From Granulicella aggregans (GTDB lineage Bacteria > Acidobacteriota > Terriglobia > Terriglobales > Acidobacteriaceae), in NCBI RefSeq assembly GCF_025685565.1, contig NZ_JAGSYE010000002.1, forward strand, positions 1,116,001 to 1,180,000: 64,000 nucleotides of DNA, in the 5' to 3' direction. The notes under the pieces were generated by a model. The model saw only the letters and a list, made by a program, of their open reading frames with translations, did not search any database and was not told the DNA's origin. Made by a program: the position numbers and the translations under genes. Shown here piece by piece: positions 36,752 through 46,978 of the stretch. Each line of letters starts with the position of its first letter. Positions within the stretch are counted from its first letter, which is position 1.

Positions 36752-36811
36752 AAGAAGCGTGAACTCTTCCCGAAGAGGATGCATCGCACCAGTTCTGCGA
36801 AGCGGCAACGT

Positions 36812-37030
36812 TCACCGAGTCCTGGCATCCCGAGTCAGTTTGGTGCGCCGTTCCTCATATTCTTCACTGGTGATCTCTCCCGCAGCGTATCTCTGCTGAA
36901 GTAGCTGGAGCGGCGACTGCAACTGTCTGTAAGCGACCCGCCGCATCGGCGTAAAAAAGGAGAAGTACGAGATCCAGATCAGAATCCAGAAAAACCACCA
37001 GTACGCGTGCATTCCACCGTAGTAGTACAA
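36812..37030 (-). CDS. Small SHOCT-domain membrane protein
   Basis: A 72-residue protein. I place the start at TTG 37030 because a perfect AGGAGG (plus-strand cctcct 37036-37041) lies five bases upstream; longer frames back to 37093 lack a ribosome site. It begins MYYYGGMHAYWWFFWILIWI, a single membrane helix rich in aromatics, and ends with the SHOCT motif LLQQRYAAGEITSEEYEERR. SHOCT helices are short oligomerisation modules. It lies downstream of the P-type ATPase in the same direction and could modulate it, but this is only positional inference. It converges with tpiA. Confidence 0.75.
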   Translation of the reverse strand: MYYYGGMHAYWWFFWILIWISYFSFFTPMRRVAYRQLQSPLQLLQQRYAAGEITSEEYEERRTKLTRDARTR

Positions 37031-37166
37031 ATAGACCTCCTGGTCGTGCGTCAAAGGCTTGAGATGAAAATTGGAACAGCCTGTCTGCGACAAGTGTCTT
37101 ATACCGAAAGGACGGCGTCTGTTCCCTATTGATCGCTCAACCTGCCAGATTTCGAACTAGGGGCGA

Positions 37167-39539
37167 CTAATCAATCCCGAACTTCGATAAGATCGGAATT
37201 TTGATCGCATCCAGGATCAGCCCAAAGAGCGCAGCCGCGACAAACTCGCAGCCCAAGATCGACGGAGATAGAGGAGCCATTAGAATTCCTCGTTGCGCCA
37301 GCAAGGTTATGATCGCGAGATCGGCGACAGAGGACAAGACTAGCCATCTTGTTGGGCGCAGCCCCCACATATGGCGACGCGCACGCAAAGCATAGATTGT
37401 CACCTGGCTCCCATAGACGACTGCGACAACCGCTAGCGTCCTAAGAGATTCAATTCCGAGTCGCAACTGAAACTTTCCGATCGCTACGACCCCAACGCAG
37501 AAGGCGAGAAGGCATAGTCCAAGCAGTACCGCCGCACCCGTGATCTTTCCCACATGCCAAGAGTTTGGCATGGCCGATGGACGCACTCTGTCGGTCGTCA
37601 GGGACATAGCGAGGAAGTCTCCCGTGATCATCACTATGACCATGAGCAGAGGCGTGAGTACGGCATGGCCTGTCATGATCAAGCCGATTGCCAGCAAAAG
37701 AACCTGAACGATCTTTTTGATGACGGAGTTGAGCGTATAGGTAAGGATGCGCTGGAAGGTGACTCTGCCCTCTTTGACGGCGGCGACAATTCCGCCAAGA
37801 CCAGCCTCCGTCAGCACTACTCCTGCTGCCGATTTGGCGACATCGGTCGCGGTCGAGACAGCGATGCCGATCTGAGCCTGACGGAGTGCGGGTGCGTCAT
37901 TCGCACCATCGCCGCACATTCCTATCGTGTGGCCGCCTTTCTGAAAGTCCTTGAGCAGGGTGAACTTCCCTTCGGGGAGTATGCCCGCAAATACCGCAAA
38001 ATCAGTCGGCTTCACTGCGTCTGGAATCGCCCCCGGGGGACAGACTGGGCCTTCGAGACCAACTTCATGAGCAACGATCATTGCCGTCTGCGGGGCGTCG
38101 CCTGTCACCATGACCGTGCGGACACCGAGATCCTTCAGTTGCGCGATCAAATTACGTGAGTCGGACCTCGGGGGATCGCTGAGCGCGATGAAGCCGACGA
38201 TCTTTATCGAGCCGTTCGTACCTACAGCGACTGCCAGAACTCTGAATCCTTCTTTCTCCAGATCGTCTGCGATTCCTACCGCAGCGGGAGTTGCGGAGGT
38301 GAGGCTCGATACGACGCTGAACGCACCTTTGATGATCCGCTGCTGGTTTCCTTTTACATCAACAGCCTCCGCCTCTGAGATCTTCGTGGCTGGATCAAAT
38401 GGGATGAAGTTCGTCAGTTTGGGCGCATCGGTGATCGCTTTAGCACCGGCGGCCGACCTGATCGCTTTGTCGACCGAATCTTGACCGCCATCGGAACTGG
38501 CCAGGGCCGCCAGGCCAAGGACATGCGCCTCGTCGAATCCTTCCATCGGTCTTACGCTGCTTACAGAGAGCTGATTGGCGGTGAGCGTTCCTGTCTTATC
38601 GCAGCAGAGTGTATCGATGGTTGCGGCCTCGTCCACTGCCGACAGCCGAGTTGGAAGGACCCCTAGCTTCGCCAGCGAGCGGGCACCGATGGCTGCCGCA
38701 AGTGTGAAGGTTGCGGGTAAAGCTACGGGAATCGCGGCTAGCACGGAGGTCAGAAGTAGAGGAACAATCTCACTCCCAGGCATCGCATGGAAGTAAGCGT
38801 ATGTGCCAATGAGGAGGATGACGGCAGCATTGAAGTAAGCGAGGTTCCGAACAATTTGGAGGACTGCCCTCTGCTGTGAGCTCACAACATGGGCAGTGCG
38901 CACGAGTTCGGCGGTGCGACCGAATTTTGTGCGGTCGCCTGTGGCCGTCACCTGTGCGGTCGCCTCCCCTCGACGCACGAGCGCACCTGCATACGTATCG
39001 AACCCTGCCCCGGCTTCAACCGGCAGTGATTCTCCCGTGACCATGGATTGGTCGAGCTGCAACGACCCGTCCAGCAAATGCACATCAGCCGCCACGACGC
39101 CGCCAAGAGACAGCTTGATCAGATCACCGCACACAACCTGGACGGCCGGGATTGTCTTCCACACTCCATCACGACGCACCGAAGCGTTCAATGCAAGTCG
39201 ATGCTTGAGCGCGGCGAGCGTGGCCTGAGCGCGGCCCTCCTGGAAGTAAGCAAGCGCTGCATTAAATATCAGAAGCCCCGCAATGACTGCCGCTTCAAGG
39301 TACTTGTGGAGTACAGTCTGCAGAACGATGGCCAGTTCAAGCAGCCACGGAACGGGTGCCCAGAAATTGGCCAGCACATCCCGCAGCGGGTGCGCGGATA
39401 TGTCTGGCATGGCGTTCGGACCATCTTTCTGTAGTCGATTAGAGGCTTCCTCCCCTCTCAAACCGGCAGGCATGGAGTTTGTCTGCGGATCGCCGGGGGG
39501 CGCAGATATTGAGCTTGGATTGGTCGTGTTTGCACGCAT
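37167..39539 (-). CDS. P-type ATPase, plasma-membrane H+-ATPase (P3A) type
   Basis: A 790-residue pump with AAGGAG upstream of the ATG. P-type motifs appear in order: the actuator TGES at 168-171, PVALPA in the fourth helix at 271-276, the phosphorylated Asp in DKTGTLT (Asp314), VMVTGD and MCGDGANDAPAL. The short N-terminus with GLRGEEASNRLQKDGPNAMP, and the conserved Asp in the sixth helix region (ITGDFLAMSLTTDRV), place it with the fungal/plant/archaeal proton pumps rather than Ca2+ or K+ ATPases. It exports H+ at the cost of ATP. It lies just downstream of glycogen genes and the N-ATPase, giving the island two ATP-dependent ion pumps. Confidence 0.9.
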   Translation of the reverse strand: MRANTTNPSSISAPPGDPQTNSMPAGLRGEEASNRLQKDGPNAMPDISAHPLRDVLANFWAPVPWLLELAIVLQTVLHKYLEAAVIAGLLIFNAALAYFQEGRAQATLAALKHRLALNASVRRDGVWKTIPAVQVVCGDLIKLSLGGVVAADVHLLDGSLQLDQSMVTGESLPVEAGAGFDTYAGALVRRGEATAQVTATGDRTKFGRTAELVRTAHVVSSQQRAVLQIVRNLAYFNAAVILLIGTYAYFHAMPGSEIVPLLLTSVLAAIPVALPATFTLAAAIGARSLAKLGVLPTRLSAVDEAATIDTLCCDKTGTLTANQLSVSSVRPMEGFDEAHVLGLAALASSDGGQDSVDKAIRSAAGAKAITDAPKLTNFIPFDPATKISEAEAVDVKGNQQRIIKGAFSVVSSLTSATPAAVGIADDLEKEGFRVLAVAVGTNGSIKIVGFIALSDPPRSDSRNLIAQLKDLGVRTVMVTGDAPQTAMIVAHEVGLEGPVCPPGAIPDAVKPTDFAVFAGILPEGKFTLLKDFQKGGHTIGMCGDGANDAPALRQAQIGIAVSTATDVAKSAAGVVLTEAGLGGIVAAVKEGRVTFQRILTYTLNSVIKKIVQVLLLAIGLIMTGHAVLTPLLMVIVMITGDFLAMSLTTDRVRPSAMPNSWHVGKITGAAVLLGLCLLAFCVGVVAIGKFQLRLGIESLRTLAVVAVVYGSQVTIYALRARRHMWGLRPTRWLVLSSVADLAIITLLAQRGILMAPLSPSILGCEFVAAALFGLILDAIKIPILSKFGID

Positions 39540-39598
39540 GAAACTCCTTGCCGTTCACTTATTAGGAGCCATCGCTCGGCGAATTCGAGCGATCCCAA

Positions 39599-41677
39599 TT
39601 ATTCCGACTCGCCGACGGCCGATGCGAAATGAAGCATGACGATCGAATGCGGATTGACTATATAGGTACGACCCTCAACCTCCGAGCCGTTCGCTGCTTC
39701 AGCGATATCATGCGGAGATGGAAGAGAGGTGTCAATCAGGCGAATCCATCGCGATGACGTTGCTGAGAGTGGCGGAAGCTCGAACTCCAAATTCTTCTCA
39801 TAAGAACTCACGGCGATATAGCACTCGTTATTGAGCGCATGGTTATGAAACTCGACGGCGATGGAATGTGAGTCCGGACCCCAGTCCGGCTTGTCGAGCA
39901 TAGTTCCGTGCCACCTAATGTGCGCGTTGCTAAGGTAGTCCTCGAGGGGGATGACGTTGCCAACAGTGGCTTGCTCGAATTGCAGACGAAGGCGAATCAA
40001 CTGCTGGACGAACCGAAAGATCTCGGCATTGCTCTTGCACAAGTCCCAGTCGAACCAGCCAACTCTGTTGTCGAGACAATACCCATTATTGTTGCCCTGT
40101 TGCGTGCGTCTCACCTCATCCCCCATCAGTAGCATTGGAGTGCCGACTGAGAGCAGTGTCAGCGCAAAGAAGTTCTTGATCTGCCGGATACGGAGCTGTT
40201 CCACCATGGGATCTGTCGAGGGTCCTTCAACACCACAGTTCCAGCTAAGATTCGCGTTGGTTCCGTCGCTATTCTGGCTCTTGTTTCCGTCATTATGCTT
40301 TGAGTTGAAGGAGACCAGATCATTCAGCGTGAAGCCATCGTGGCAAGTGATGAAGTTGATACTTTGACCGGTAGGGCGATGGCCTCTCTTATAGATGTCT
40401 GGGCTGCCGATGATTCGTTGGTGAAGATTCCAGGCCGTATTTTGGTCGCTCTTCAAGAAGCTTCGGACGTCGTCGCGATAGACCCCGTTCCACTCTTTCC
40501 ACTTGTCTTGTCCGAAGCTGCCAACCTGGTAGAGTCCACCGGAGTCCCAGGCTTCAGCAATGAGCTTCGTGCCGGCCAGCACGGGTTCGGAGTCAATCTC
40601 CCAGATAATCGGAGCATTGAGCATAGGGGCTCCAGAATCACTTCGAGAGAAAATAGAAGCAAGATCGAAACGGAACCCGTCCACATGCATCTCGGAGACC
40701 CAGTACCTGAGACTGTCGAGGATAAGCCTCTTGACTACGGAGTGGTTCGACTTGAGAGTATTCCCCGTTCCGGTGAAGTCTGCGTAGTGTGCGCGGTCGT
40801 CTTCAAGGATGTAGTAAAAATTATTCTCCAGACCCCGAAAACAGAGTGTTGGGCCATGCTCGTCTCCTTCAGCAGTGTGGTTGTACACAACATCAAGTAG
40901 GACCTCGATTCCAGCAACATGTAGCGCTTTCACCATCGTACGGAACTCATCGATACATGCGACTGGATCCTCGGTGTTCGTACTGTACGCGAGGTGTGGA
41001 GCGAAGAACGAGACAGGATCGTAGCCCCAATAGTTGGTCAACCCGGAAGGTGCATCTGAAACATCGAATTGGAAGACGGGCAGAAGCTCGACAGCCGTAA
41101 TCCCAAGAGACTGGAGATAGGGAATCTTCTCCACTACGCCCAGATAGGTTCCGCGCACGGCGGCCGATACGCCGGACGATGGATCGCGTGTAAAGCCAGC
41201 AACGTGCATCTCATAGATAACTGTGCTCCGGAAGCGACGATTAATTGGCTTATCGTCTCCCCAATCAAATAAAGAAAGATCTGCGACTACACTCTTCATC
41301 GAAGTCGCGGCATTGTCACCGGGGATGCAGGCTGCAGCGCGGCTGTAATTGCGGCCGACTGAAACGCCTTTGCCGTAGGGGTCGATCAATACCTTCTGCG
41401 CATCGAAACGTTGTCCTGCCACTGGATCGAGGGGACCGTCTGCGCGATAGCCGTATAGTTGTCCCGGCTTGATCCCCGGCAGAAAGATGTGCCAGTAGTG
41501 AGAGGTGCGATTGAGCACCGGGTCGAGGGTGACGGTGCGCGCGGCAGCATCATCGTCAGCGTGGTCGAACAGGACTAATTGCATCCCGCATGCGCTTGCA
41601 GAGAAGATGCTGAAGTTTGTTCCATCGGGACATACGGTCGCGCCCAAGGGATAGGGCCTGCCAGTCGCAGCGCTCAT
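39599..41677 (-). CDS. glgX: Glycogen debranching enzyme GlgX-type (GH13)
   Basis: A 692-residue enzyme. ATG 41677 overlaps the glgP stop (ATGA), so it is preferred over the TTG at 41686. An N-terminal CBM48 domain (YPLGATVCPDGTNFSIFS) precedes the GH13 barrel, with DVVYNHTAEGDEHGP, the nucleophile Asp in VDGFRFDLASIF, the acid/base Glu in LIAEAWDSGGLYQVG and FITCHDGFTLNDLVSFNSKH. It removes the short alpha-1,6 branches left after phosphorolysis. Gene order pgm-glgP-glgX with four-base overlaps indicates a single glycogen-degradation transcript. Confidence 0.93.
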   Translation of the reverse strand: MSAATGRPYPLGATVCPDGTNFSIFSASACGMQLVLFDHADDDAAARTVTLDPVLNRTSHYWHIFLPGIKPGQLYGYRADGPLDPVAGQRFDAQKVLIDPYGKGVSVGRNYSRAAACIPGDNAATSMKSVVADLSLFDWGDDKPINRRFRSTVIYEMHVAGFTRDPSSGVSAAVRGTYLGVVEKIPYLQSLGITAVELLPVFQFDVSDAPSGLTNYWGYDPVSFFAPHLAYSTNTEDPVACIDEFRTMVKALHVAGIEVLLDVVYNHTAEGDEHGPTLCFRGLENNFYYILEDDRAHYADFTGTGNTLKSNHSVVKRLILDSLRYWVSEMHVDGFRFDLASIFSRSDSGAPMLNAPIIWEIDSEPVLAGTKLIAEAWDSGGLYQVGSFGQDKWKEWNGVYRDDVRSFLKSDQNTAWNLHQRIIGSPDIYKRGHRPTGQSINFITCHDGFTLNDLVSFNSKHNDGNKSQNSDGTNANLSWNCGVEGPSTDPMVEQLRIRQIKNFFALTLLSVGTPMLLMGDEVRRTQQGNNNGYCLDNRVGWFDWDLCKSNAEIFRFVQQLIRLRLQFEQATVGNVIPLEDYLSNAHIRWHGTMLDKPDWGPDSHSIAVEFHNHALNNECYIAVSSYEKNLEFELPPLSATSSRWIRLIDTSLPSPHDIAEAANGSEVEGRTYIVNPHSIVMLHFASAVGESE

Positions 41678-44214
41678 CGCTGCCAAAGGATCTGCCCGGC
41701 TTCAAGGGGGACGGAAGCACCAGAGCGCATTGGAACAACTCGAGCCGTATAGTCGGTGGCCGGACGCTTGGCCGGGCAACACATGGAATAGAGCTCGTTA
41801 CCGGACATGGCGGTCGAAGACTTGGATGGAAACAGAATCTCTGGTGTGGTGCCGGTTTCTGCGATGGGACCGGCATACACCTCGACGGTGAATTGGTCCG
41901 GATGGAGCAGGCCGGCAATGACTTCTATTTGGAAACGATGTTGGCCATCCTTGGTTTCAACTTCAACTTTGCCAAAACGAAGGGTGTCCCATCCTCGTGT
42001 AAGGCCCTGCTGCCATTGCATCACTTCGATGCCGAGCTTGCCGTCGTTAGCGGCACGATCCCTATAGCCGGCAGCGGCCGGCAGATAGCGATCATTCGTA
42101 TATTGACGGATTGCCCGGCTTGCGGAAAACTCAGGCGTAAGGGTTGCCATACTCTCGCGAACGCGCTCAAGCCATTTTGACGGCATCACTTGGCCGTCCC
42201 GCGTATAGAACTCGGGCACGACCTGTTGCTCCAGCAGCACATAGAGGCTCTCAACTTCCTGCGCATCCCAGGCCGCATCCTCGCCGTGCTCCTTTCCATC
42301 CCCGATAGCCCACCCGACCTTCGGCGTATAAGCTTCCGCCCACCAGCCGTCCAGTTCGGAGATGTTGAGTCCACCATTCGCCAGCACCTTCATACCGCTG
42401 GTCCCGCATGCCTCCCACGGCCTGCGCGGCGTGTTGATCCAAAGGTCCATGCCTTGCACCAGCTCCTGTGCCATCTGCATGTCGTAGTCGCTGAGGAAGA
42501 CCACATGCCCGCGAACCTCGGGGCGCTTGATGAAGTCGTTCCATTGCTTGATCAACGCCTGTCCCGGCTCATCCTCGGGATGCGCCTTGCCAGCGAGAAC
42601 CAACTGCACCGGATGTCGCGCATCGGTGAGCAGACGGATGAGCCGCTCGGGATCATGCAGAAGAAGATCGGGACGCTTGTACGTAGCGAAGCGGCGAGCG
42701 AATCCAACTGTGAGCGTCTCCTCGCGGAAGATGTCGGCAACGTTCAAATGAGAGCCGCCCTCAGCAGAGAGTTGTCGCGCATAGCGATCGCGTACCTGCT
42801 TCAGCATCGCCCTGCGAGCTTCGGTGCGCATCTGCCACAACTCGTTGTCGGTCAAGCAACGGACATCGTCCGCAAGCGGACGGTCACCCCGCCAGCGTCC
42901 CGCGCCGCACACCTTTGTCCAAAGAGCATCAGCTTCGGCTGAATCCCACGTAGGCACGTGAATCCCGTTGGTCACGGAACCAATGGGCACCTCGATTTGT
43001 GGCCATCTTGGAAAGAGTGGCTGAAAGATCTGCCTGCTTACTTCTCCGTGAAGCTTGCTGACACCGTTCACCTGGCCGCTGCCACGGAGCGCGAGGTAAG
43101 CCATATTGAGCGGCTCAGAATCATCTTCGGGATTCTGCCTTCCAAGAGCAAGAAGACTCTCCATGGGGATTGCGAGTTCGTCCTTCGCGTAGTGCTCCAG
43201 GTGCTTCCGGCAGAGGTCCGGAGCAAAGCGATCAAAGCCAGCCGGCACGGCGGTATGGGTGGTAAACATGTTCCCAGCCCGGGTGATGGTCAACGCGAGC
43301 TCAAAGGAGACATGATGGTCGGCCATGTAGTAGCGAGCGCGCTCCAGCACTGCGAATGCCGCATGCCCCTCGTTCAGATGGCAGACTTCTGGATTTAGAC
43401 CGATCTCTCGCAGCAATCGCCAACCTCCAATCCCCAAAACGATCTCCTGCTTCAGCCGCATCTCAGCATCGCCGCCATAGAGTTCGCTCGTGATGCCGCG
43501 ATGTGCTGCCGTGTTCGCGAAATCGTTCGCGTCCAGAAGGTAAAGCCGGGTTCTGCCGACGAGCACCTCCCAGCAGCGCAGCCAGATTCTCGCACCTGTA
43601 AGATGAACTTGAATGCGCAGCCACTCGCCGTTCGGCCGACGCACCGGCTGGATGGGCAGTTGACCCGGATCATTGACCGGATAGAGAGCGCGTTGATTGC
43701 CTTCAGAATCGAAGTCCTGTCGAAAGTATCCCTGGCCCCATAACAGGCCGACCCCGACCACCGGAACGCCGAGGTCGCTCGCCGCCTTCATCTGGTCGCC
43801 CGCTACATTTCCCAGCCCGCCAGAATAGATTGGCAATGCTTCGGTCAGCATAAACTCCATGCTGAAATATGCAATCGTTGAGAGCGCTGCTCCGGGATGC
43901 GTCTTCTGGAACCACGCATCAGCGGAAAAGAACTTGCGCTTGTGCTGCAACAAAGCGGAGAGGAGGTCTTGAAAATCAACCGTCGCGAGCAGTGTCTTGA
44001 CTCTGTCATGGGAGACGGTCTGGAGAATGACCCAGGGGTTCTGAGTCGCCTCCCACAGATAGCTGTCCAGCGCCTCCCAGAGCTTGTCCGCCATGTGATT
44101 CCATGACCAATGCAGGTTCAGTGCCAATTCTTTCAAGGCATCGATTCCCAATGCCGGCGCTGGCTTTACTTCTGGAACGTCCTTGTCCGGCCTGGTCGAT
44201 TTGGGATCGCTCAC
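41674..44214 (-). CDS. glgP: Glycogen/alpha-glucan phosphorylase (DUF3417 type)
   Basis: An 846-residue enzyme with the N-terminal DUF3417 helical domain (LALNLHWSWNHMADKLWEAL), marking the alpha-glucan phosphorylase subfamily rather than the classical GlgP/MalP type. Core motifs follow: YFSMEFMLTEALPIYSGGLG, CHLNEGHAAFAVLERARYYM, GSVTNGIHVPTW, GFARRFATYKRPDL, LAGKAHPEDEPGQALI and the pyridoxal-phosphate lysine in CGTSGMKVLANGGLNISELD. It releases glucose 1-phosphate from glycogen with phosphate. The start overlaps the pgm stop and the end overlaps glgX, so the three genes are translationally coupled. Confidence 0.95.
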   Translation of the reverse strand: MSDPKSTRPDKDVPEVKPAPALGIDALKELALNLHWSWNHMADKLWEALDSYLWEATQNPWVILQTVSHDRVKTLLATVDFQDLLSALLQHKRKFFSADAWFQKTHPGAALSTIAYFSMEFMLTEALPIYSGGLGNVAGDQMKAASDLGVPVVGVGLLWGQGYFRQDFDSEGNQRALYPVNDPGQLPIQPVRRPNGEWLRIQVHLTGARIWLRCWEVLVGRTRLYLLDANDFANTAAHRGITSELYGGDAEMRLKQEIVLGIGGWRLLREIGLNPEVCHLNEGHAAFAVLERARYYMADHHVSFELALTITRAGNMFTTHTAVPAGFDRFAPDLCRKHLEHYAKDELAIPMESLLALGRQNPEDDSEPLNMAYLALRGSGQVNGVSKLHGEVSRQIFQPLFPRWPQIEVPIGSVTNGIHVPTWDSAEADALWTKVCGAGRWRGDRPLADDVRCLTDNELWQMRTEARRAMLKQVRDRYARQLSAEGGSHLNVADIFREETLTVGFARRFATYKRPDLLLHDPERLIRLLTDARHPVQLVLAGKAHPEDEPGQALIKQWNDFIKRPEVRGHVVFLSDYDMQMAQELVQGMDLWINTPRRPWEACGTSGMKVLANGGLNISELDGWWAEAYTPKVGWAIGDGKEHGEDAAWDAQEVESLYVLLEQQVVPEFYTRDGQVMPSKWLERVRESMATLTPEFSASRAIRQYTNDRYLPAAAGYRDRAANDGKLGIEVMQWQQGLTRGWDTLRFGKVEVETKDGQHRFQIEVIAGLLHPDQFTVEVYAGPIAETGTTPEILFPSKSSTAMSGNELYSMCCPAKRPATDYTARVVPMRSGASVPLEAGQILWQR

Positions 44215-45908
44215 TTTGTCTCCTGAAGTTGCGGCGTCTTGAGTGCAGGCATCGCCGCTGTAAACGCCTGGTTTGCGACGGTCTGAGCTTCAGCCTCGAT
44301 CAGGGCCAGACGTTCCTCCCCGCTAAAGCTCTCGGCATAGATCTTGTAGATCGCTTCAGTGCCGGATGGCCTTGCGGCGAACCACCCGTTTGCGGCAGCC
44401 ACCTTGATCCCGCCAATGGTAATACCGTCACCAGGAGCCTTGGTGATGATCGTGATTGGCTTTTCACCTGCAAGATCGGTCGTGTGAATATCGCTTGCAG
44501 TGATCCGCTCCAGCGCGATCTTCTGTTGGTCAGTAGCATTGGCCTGAGACCGCCGATAGAGCGATTCTCCTAGTTCGCGAGCCAGTTCCGCATAGAGCTC
44601 GCCAGGATCTCTTTTAGATACCGCCGTTATCTCCGCTGCCAGCAGAGCGGCGATGATTCCATCCTTGTCCGTGGTCCAGACAGAGCCATCCCTGCGTACA
44701 AAAGAAGAGCCAGCGCTCTCTTCCCCTGCAAATCCGAGACGGCCATGAAGCAACCCTTCGACGAAATACTTGAAGCCGACAGGTACTTCGTAGACCTTTC
44801 GACCTTGCCGCGCTGCGACACGATCGATGATACTGCTGCTGACCACCGTCTTGCCCACTGCCATTTCCTTTGTCCACCGCGGACGATGCGCGAAGAGGTA
44901 GTCGACACATACCGCCAGATAGTGATTGGGCGGTAACAATCCGATACTACGGGCTACGATTCCATGGCGGTCGTGATCTGTATCGCATGCAACGGTGAGA
45001 TCGAATTTATCCTTCAACGCAATCAGAGGTCGCATTGCGTACTCGGACGACGGGTCCATGCGAATTCTGCCGTCCCAATCAAGCGTCATGAATCGGAAGG
45101 TTGGGTCGACTGTCTCATTCACAACCTGCAAATTCAGACCATACCGCTTCGCGACCGGCTCCCAGTAATGCACGCCGGCACCACCGAGAGGATCTACACC
45201 AATGCTGATCCCCGATGCCCGGATCGCATCCATATCGACGACGTTGTGCAGGTCTTCCACATACGGAGTCAGAAAATCATGGCGATGCGTCGTGGATGCA
45301 ACCAGTGCTTTCTCGAGCGAAGTCCGATTGACACCTTTGAGCTGCTTGGCGAGAAATTCGTTCGCCTTCTTCTCAATCCACGTCGTAATCCTCTCTTCTG
45401 CCGGGCCGCCGTGAGGCGGGTTGTACTTGAAGCCGCCGGTCTCGGGAGGATTGTGCGAAGGCGTGATCACAATGCCATCCGCGAAGCCGGAACTCCGCCC
45501 GCGATTGTAAGTCAGGATGGTATGTGAGATCACCGGGGTAGGGGTATATTCCTCCCGCCCCGCCAGCATCACGTCGATCCCATTGGCAGCTAGGACCTCA
45601 AGCGCGCTATCGACGGCCGGGCGCGACAACGCGTGCGTGTCGATACCGAGGAAGAGTGGCCCATCAATCTTGTGCTGCTTGCGGTAGAGACAAATTGCCT
45701 GCGTAATCGCAAGGATGTGCCATTCATTGAAGGTCTTCGCGAATGACGAACCTCGGTGTCCGGACGTACCAAAGATGACGCACTGCGCGGGATTCTCTGC
45801 ATCGGGTCGGTCCTCGTAATAAGCCGCGATCAACTTCGGCACATCGACAAGATCGCTGGCAATTGCCGGTTTCCCGGCTCTGGGATCGATCTTCATTGGA
45901 TGATTCAT
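44211..45908 (-). CDS. pgm: Phosphoglucomutase (alpha-D-glucose phosphate-specific)
   Basis: A 565-residue mutase of the single-polypeptide Pgm type. It has TSGHRGSSFAKTFNEWHILA, the phosphoserine loop TPSHNPPETGGFKYNPPHGG, the metal-binding DTDHDRHGIV, the sugar-binding GEESAGSSFVRRDG and the phosphate-binding ARPSGTEAIYKIYAES. It converts the glucose 1-phosphate produced by glgP into glucose 6-phosphate, feeding the pentose phosphates used by phosphoketolase. It lies 31 bases after ppk2 and overlaps glgP, so all four are probably one operon. Confidence 0.95.
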   Translation of the reverse strand: MNHPMKIDPRAGKPAIASDLVDVPKLIAAYYEDRPDAENPAQCVIFGTSGHRGSSFAKTFNEWHILAITQAICLYRKQHKIDGPLFLGIDTHALSRPAVDSALEVLAANGIDVMLAGREEYTPTPVISHTILTYNRGRSSGFADGIVITPSHNPPETGGFKYNPPHGGPAEERITTWIEKKANEFLAKQLKGVNRTSLEKALVASTTHRHDFLTPYVEDLHNVVDMDAIRASGISIGVDPLGGAGVHYWEPVAKRYGLNLQVVNETVDPTFRFMTLDWDGRIRMDPSSEYAMRPLIALKDKFDLTVACDTDHDRHGIVARSIGLLPPNHYLAVCVDYLFAHRPRWTKEMAVGKTVVSSSIIDRVAARQGRKVYEVPVGFKYFVEGLLHGRLGFAGEESAGSSFVRRDGSVWTTDKDGIIAALLAAEITAVSKRDPGELYAELARELGESLYRRSQANATDQQKIALERITASDIHTTDLAGEKPITIITKAPGDGITIGGIKVAAANGWFAARPSGTEAIYKIYAESFSGEERLALIEAEAQTVANQAFTAAMPALKTPQLQETK

Positions 45909-45939
45909 TTCTAGACCGACGACTCGACTGGTCCTGCCG

Positions 45940-46809
45940 CTACTTCAATAGGAGCTTGCGGATTGCCTCTAGTTCGGCTTTCCGCTTTGCTGTGGTGTTC
46001 GGATAAGACATCTTCAAATCCTTAATGGCATCCATTACGATTCTGGAGACAATCAAGCGGGCATTCTCTTTGTCGTCAGCTGGCACGACAAACCAAGGCG
46101 AGATCTGGGTGCTCGTCGCATTCAGGCACTCCTCAAACGCATCGGCATATTGCTTCCAATACTTTCTCTCGTGAATATCCGCAAGACTTAACTTCCAATT
46201 CTTGTCAGGCTCGTCGATCCGCTCTAAGAAGCGCTTACGCTGCTCCTCCTCCGAAAGGTGGAGGAAAATCTTCACGACGTGCGTACCATTGCAGTGCAGG
46301 TGGGTCTCGAAGTGTTCGATCGAACGGTATCGCTCGTCCCAGACAGTCTTCTCGTCGAGCAGTTCCTCTGATAACCCTTCGTTCCTGAGAATCTCAGGAT
46401 GCACACGGACGACCAAGACCTCTTCATAGTAAGAGCGGTTGAAGATACCGATTCGTCCACGCTCCGGAAGCCTGCACGTCGTGCGCCAAAGGAAATCGTG
46501 TTCCAGTTCCTCCGCACTTGGCTGCTTGAAACTATAGACTTCGCAACCTTCCGGATTGATCCCCGACATCACGTGCCGAATCGCACCATCCTTGCCCGCC
46601 GCATCGATGCCCTGAAAGATGAGCAGCAGCGCGTAGCGATGCGAAGCGTAGTGCAATTGCTGAAGTGAACTTAGTTCTTGGACGTGGCTTTCGAGCGTCC
46701 TCCGATACTGCTTCTTTGACTTGCAGTACGGTTTGATCGCGGTCGGCCTGTCCTTGAGCTTGAACTCTTTGCCGGGATGAACTCGGAAGTCGTTTGATTG
46801 AATCTTCAC
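45940..46809 (-). CDS. Polyphosphate kinase 2 (PPK2) family protein
   Basis: A 289-residue protein starting at GTG 46809, which has AGGAG four bases upstream; the longer frame to 46845 adds a poor leader. Walker A is [15 protein letters not shown] (about residues 66-80), Walker B-like [20 protein letters not shown] follows, and the lid region has [20 protein letters not shown] and [22 protein letters not shown]2 enzymes transfer phosphate between polyphosphate and nucleotides, usually in the direction that regenerates ATP, GTP or ADP. Location between the N-ATPase and glycogen operons suggests supply of ATP or GTP under starvation. The class (mono- or diphosphate-specific) cannot be set by eye. 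Confidence 0.92.
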   Translation of the reverse strand: MKIQSNDFRVHPGKEFKLKDRPTAIKPYCKSKKQYRRTLESHVQELSSLQQLHYASHRYALLLIFQGIDAAGKDGAIRHVMSGINPEGCEVYSFKQPSAEELEHDFLWRTTCRLPERGRIGIFNRSYYEEVLVVRVHPEILRNEGLSEELLDEKTVWDERYRSIEHFETHLHCNGTHVVKIFLHLSEEEQRKRFLERIDEPDKNWKLSLADIHERKYWKQYADAFEECLNATSTQISPWFVVPADDKENARLIVSRIVMDAIKDLKMSYPNTTAKRKAELEAIRKLLLK

Positions 46810-46978
46810 ATCTCTCCTTTCCGGACGCGCATGCCTAAACTGCATGAGAGGATGCGCCTGACGCGAGTATCTCCCTCACCAGCGATCCATTCTGTCCTCA
46901 TTTGCTCGTGGCAGATGGTAACCGGCAACACCTGCAGTCTGATTGATCAGATTCTCTTGGTGAACACTAGCTGCTGCT

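Noticed and set aside
42190..42942. 250-codon plus-strand open frame
   Set aside because: Antisense to glycogen phosphorylase; no independent evidence.
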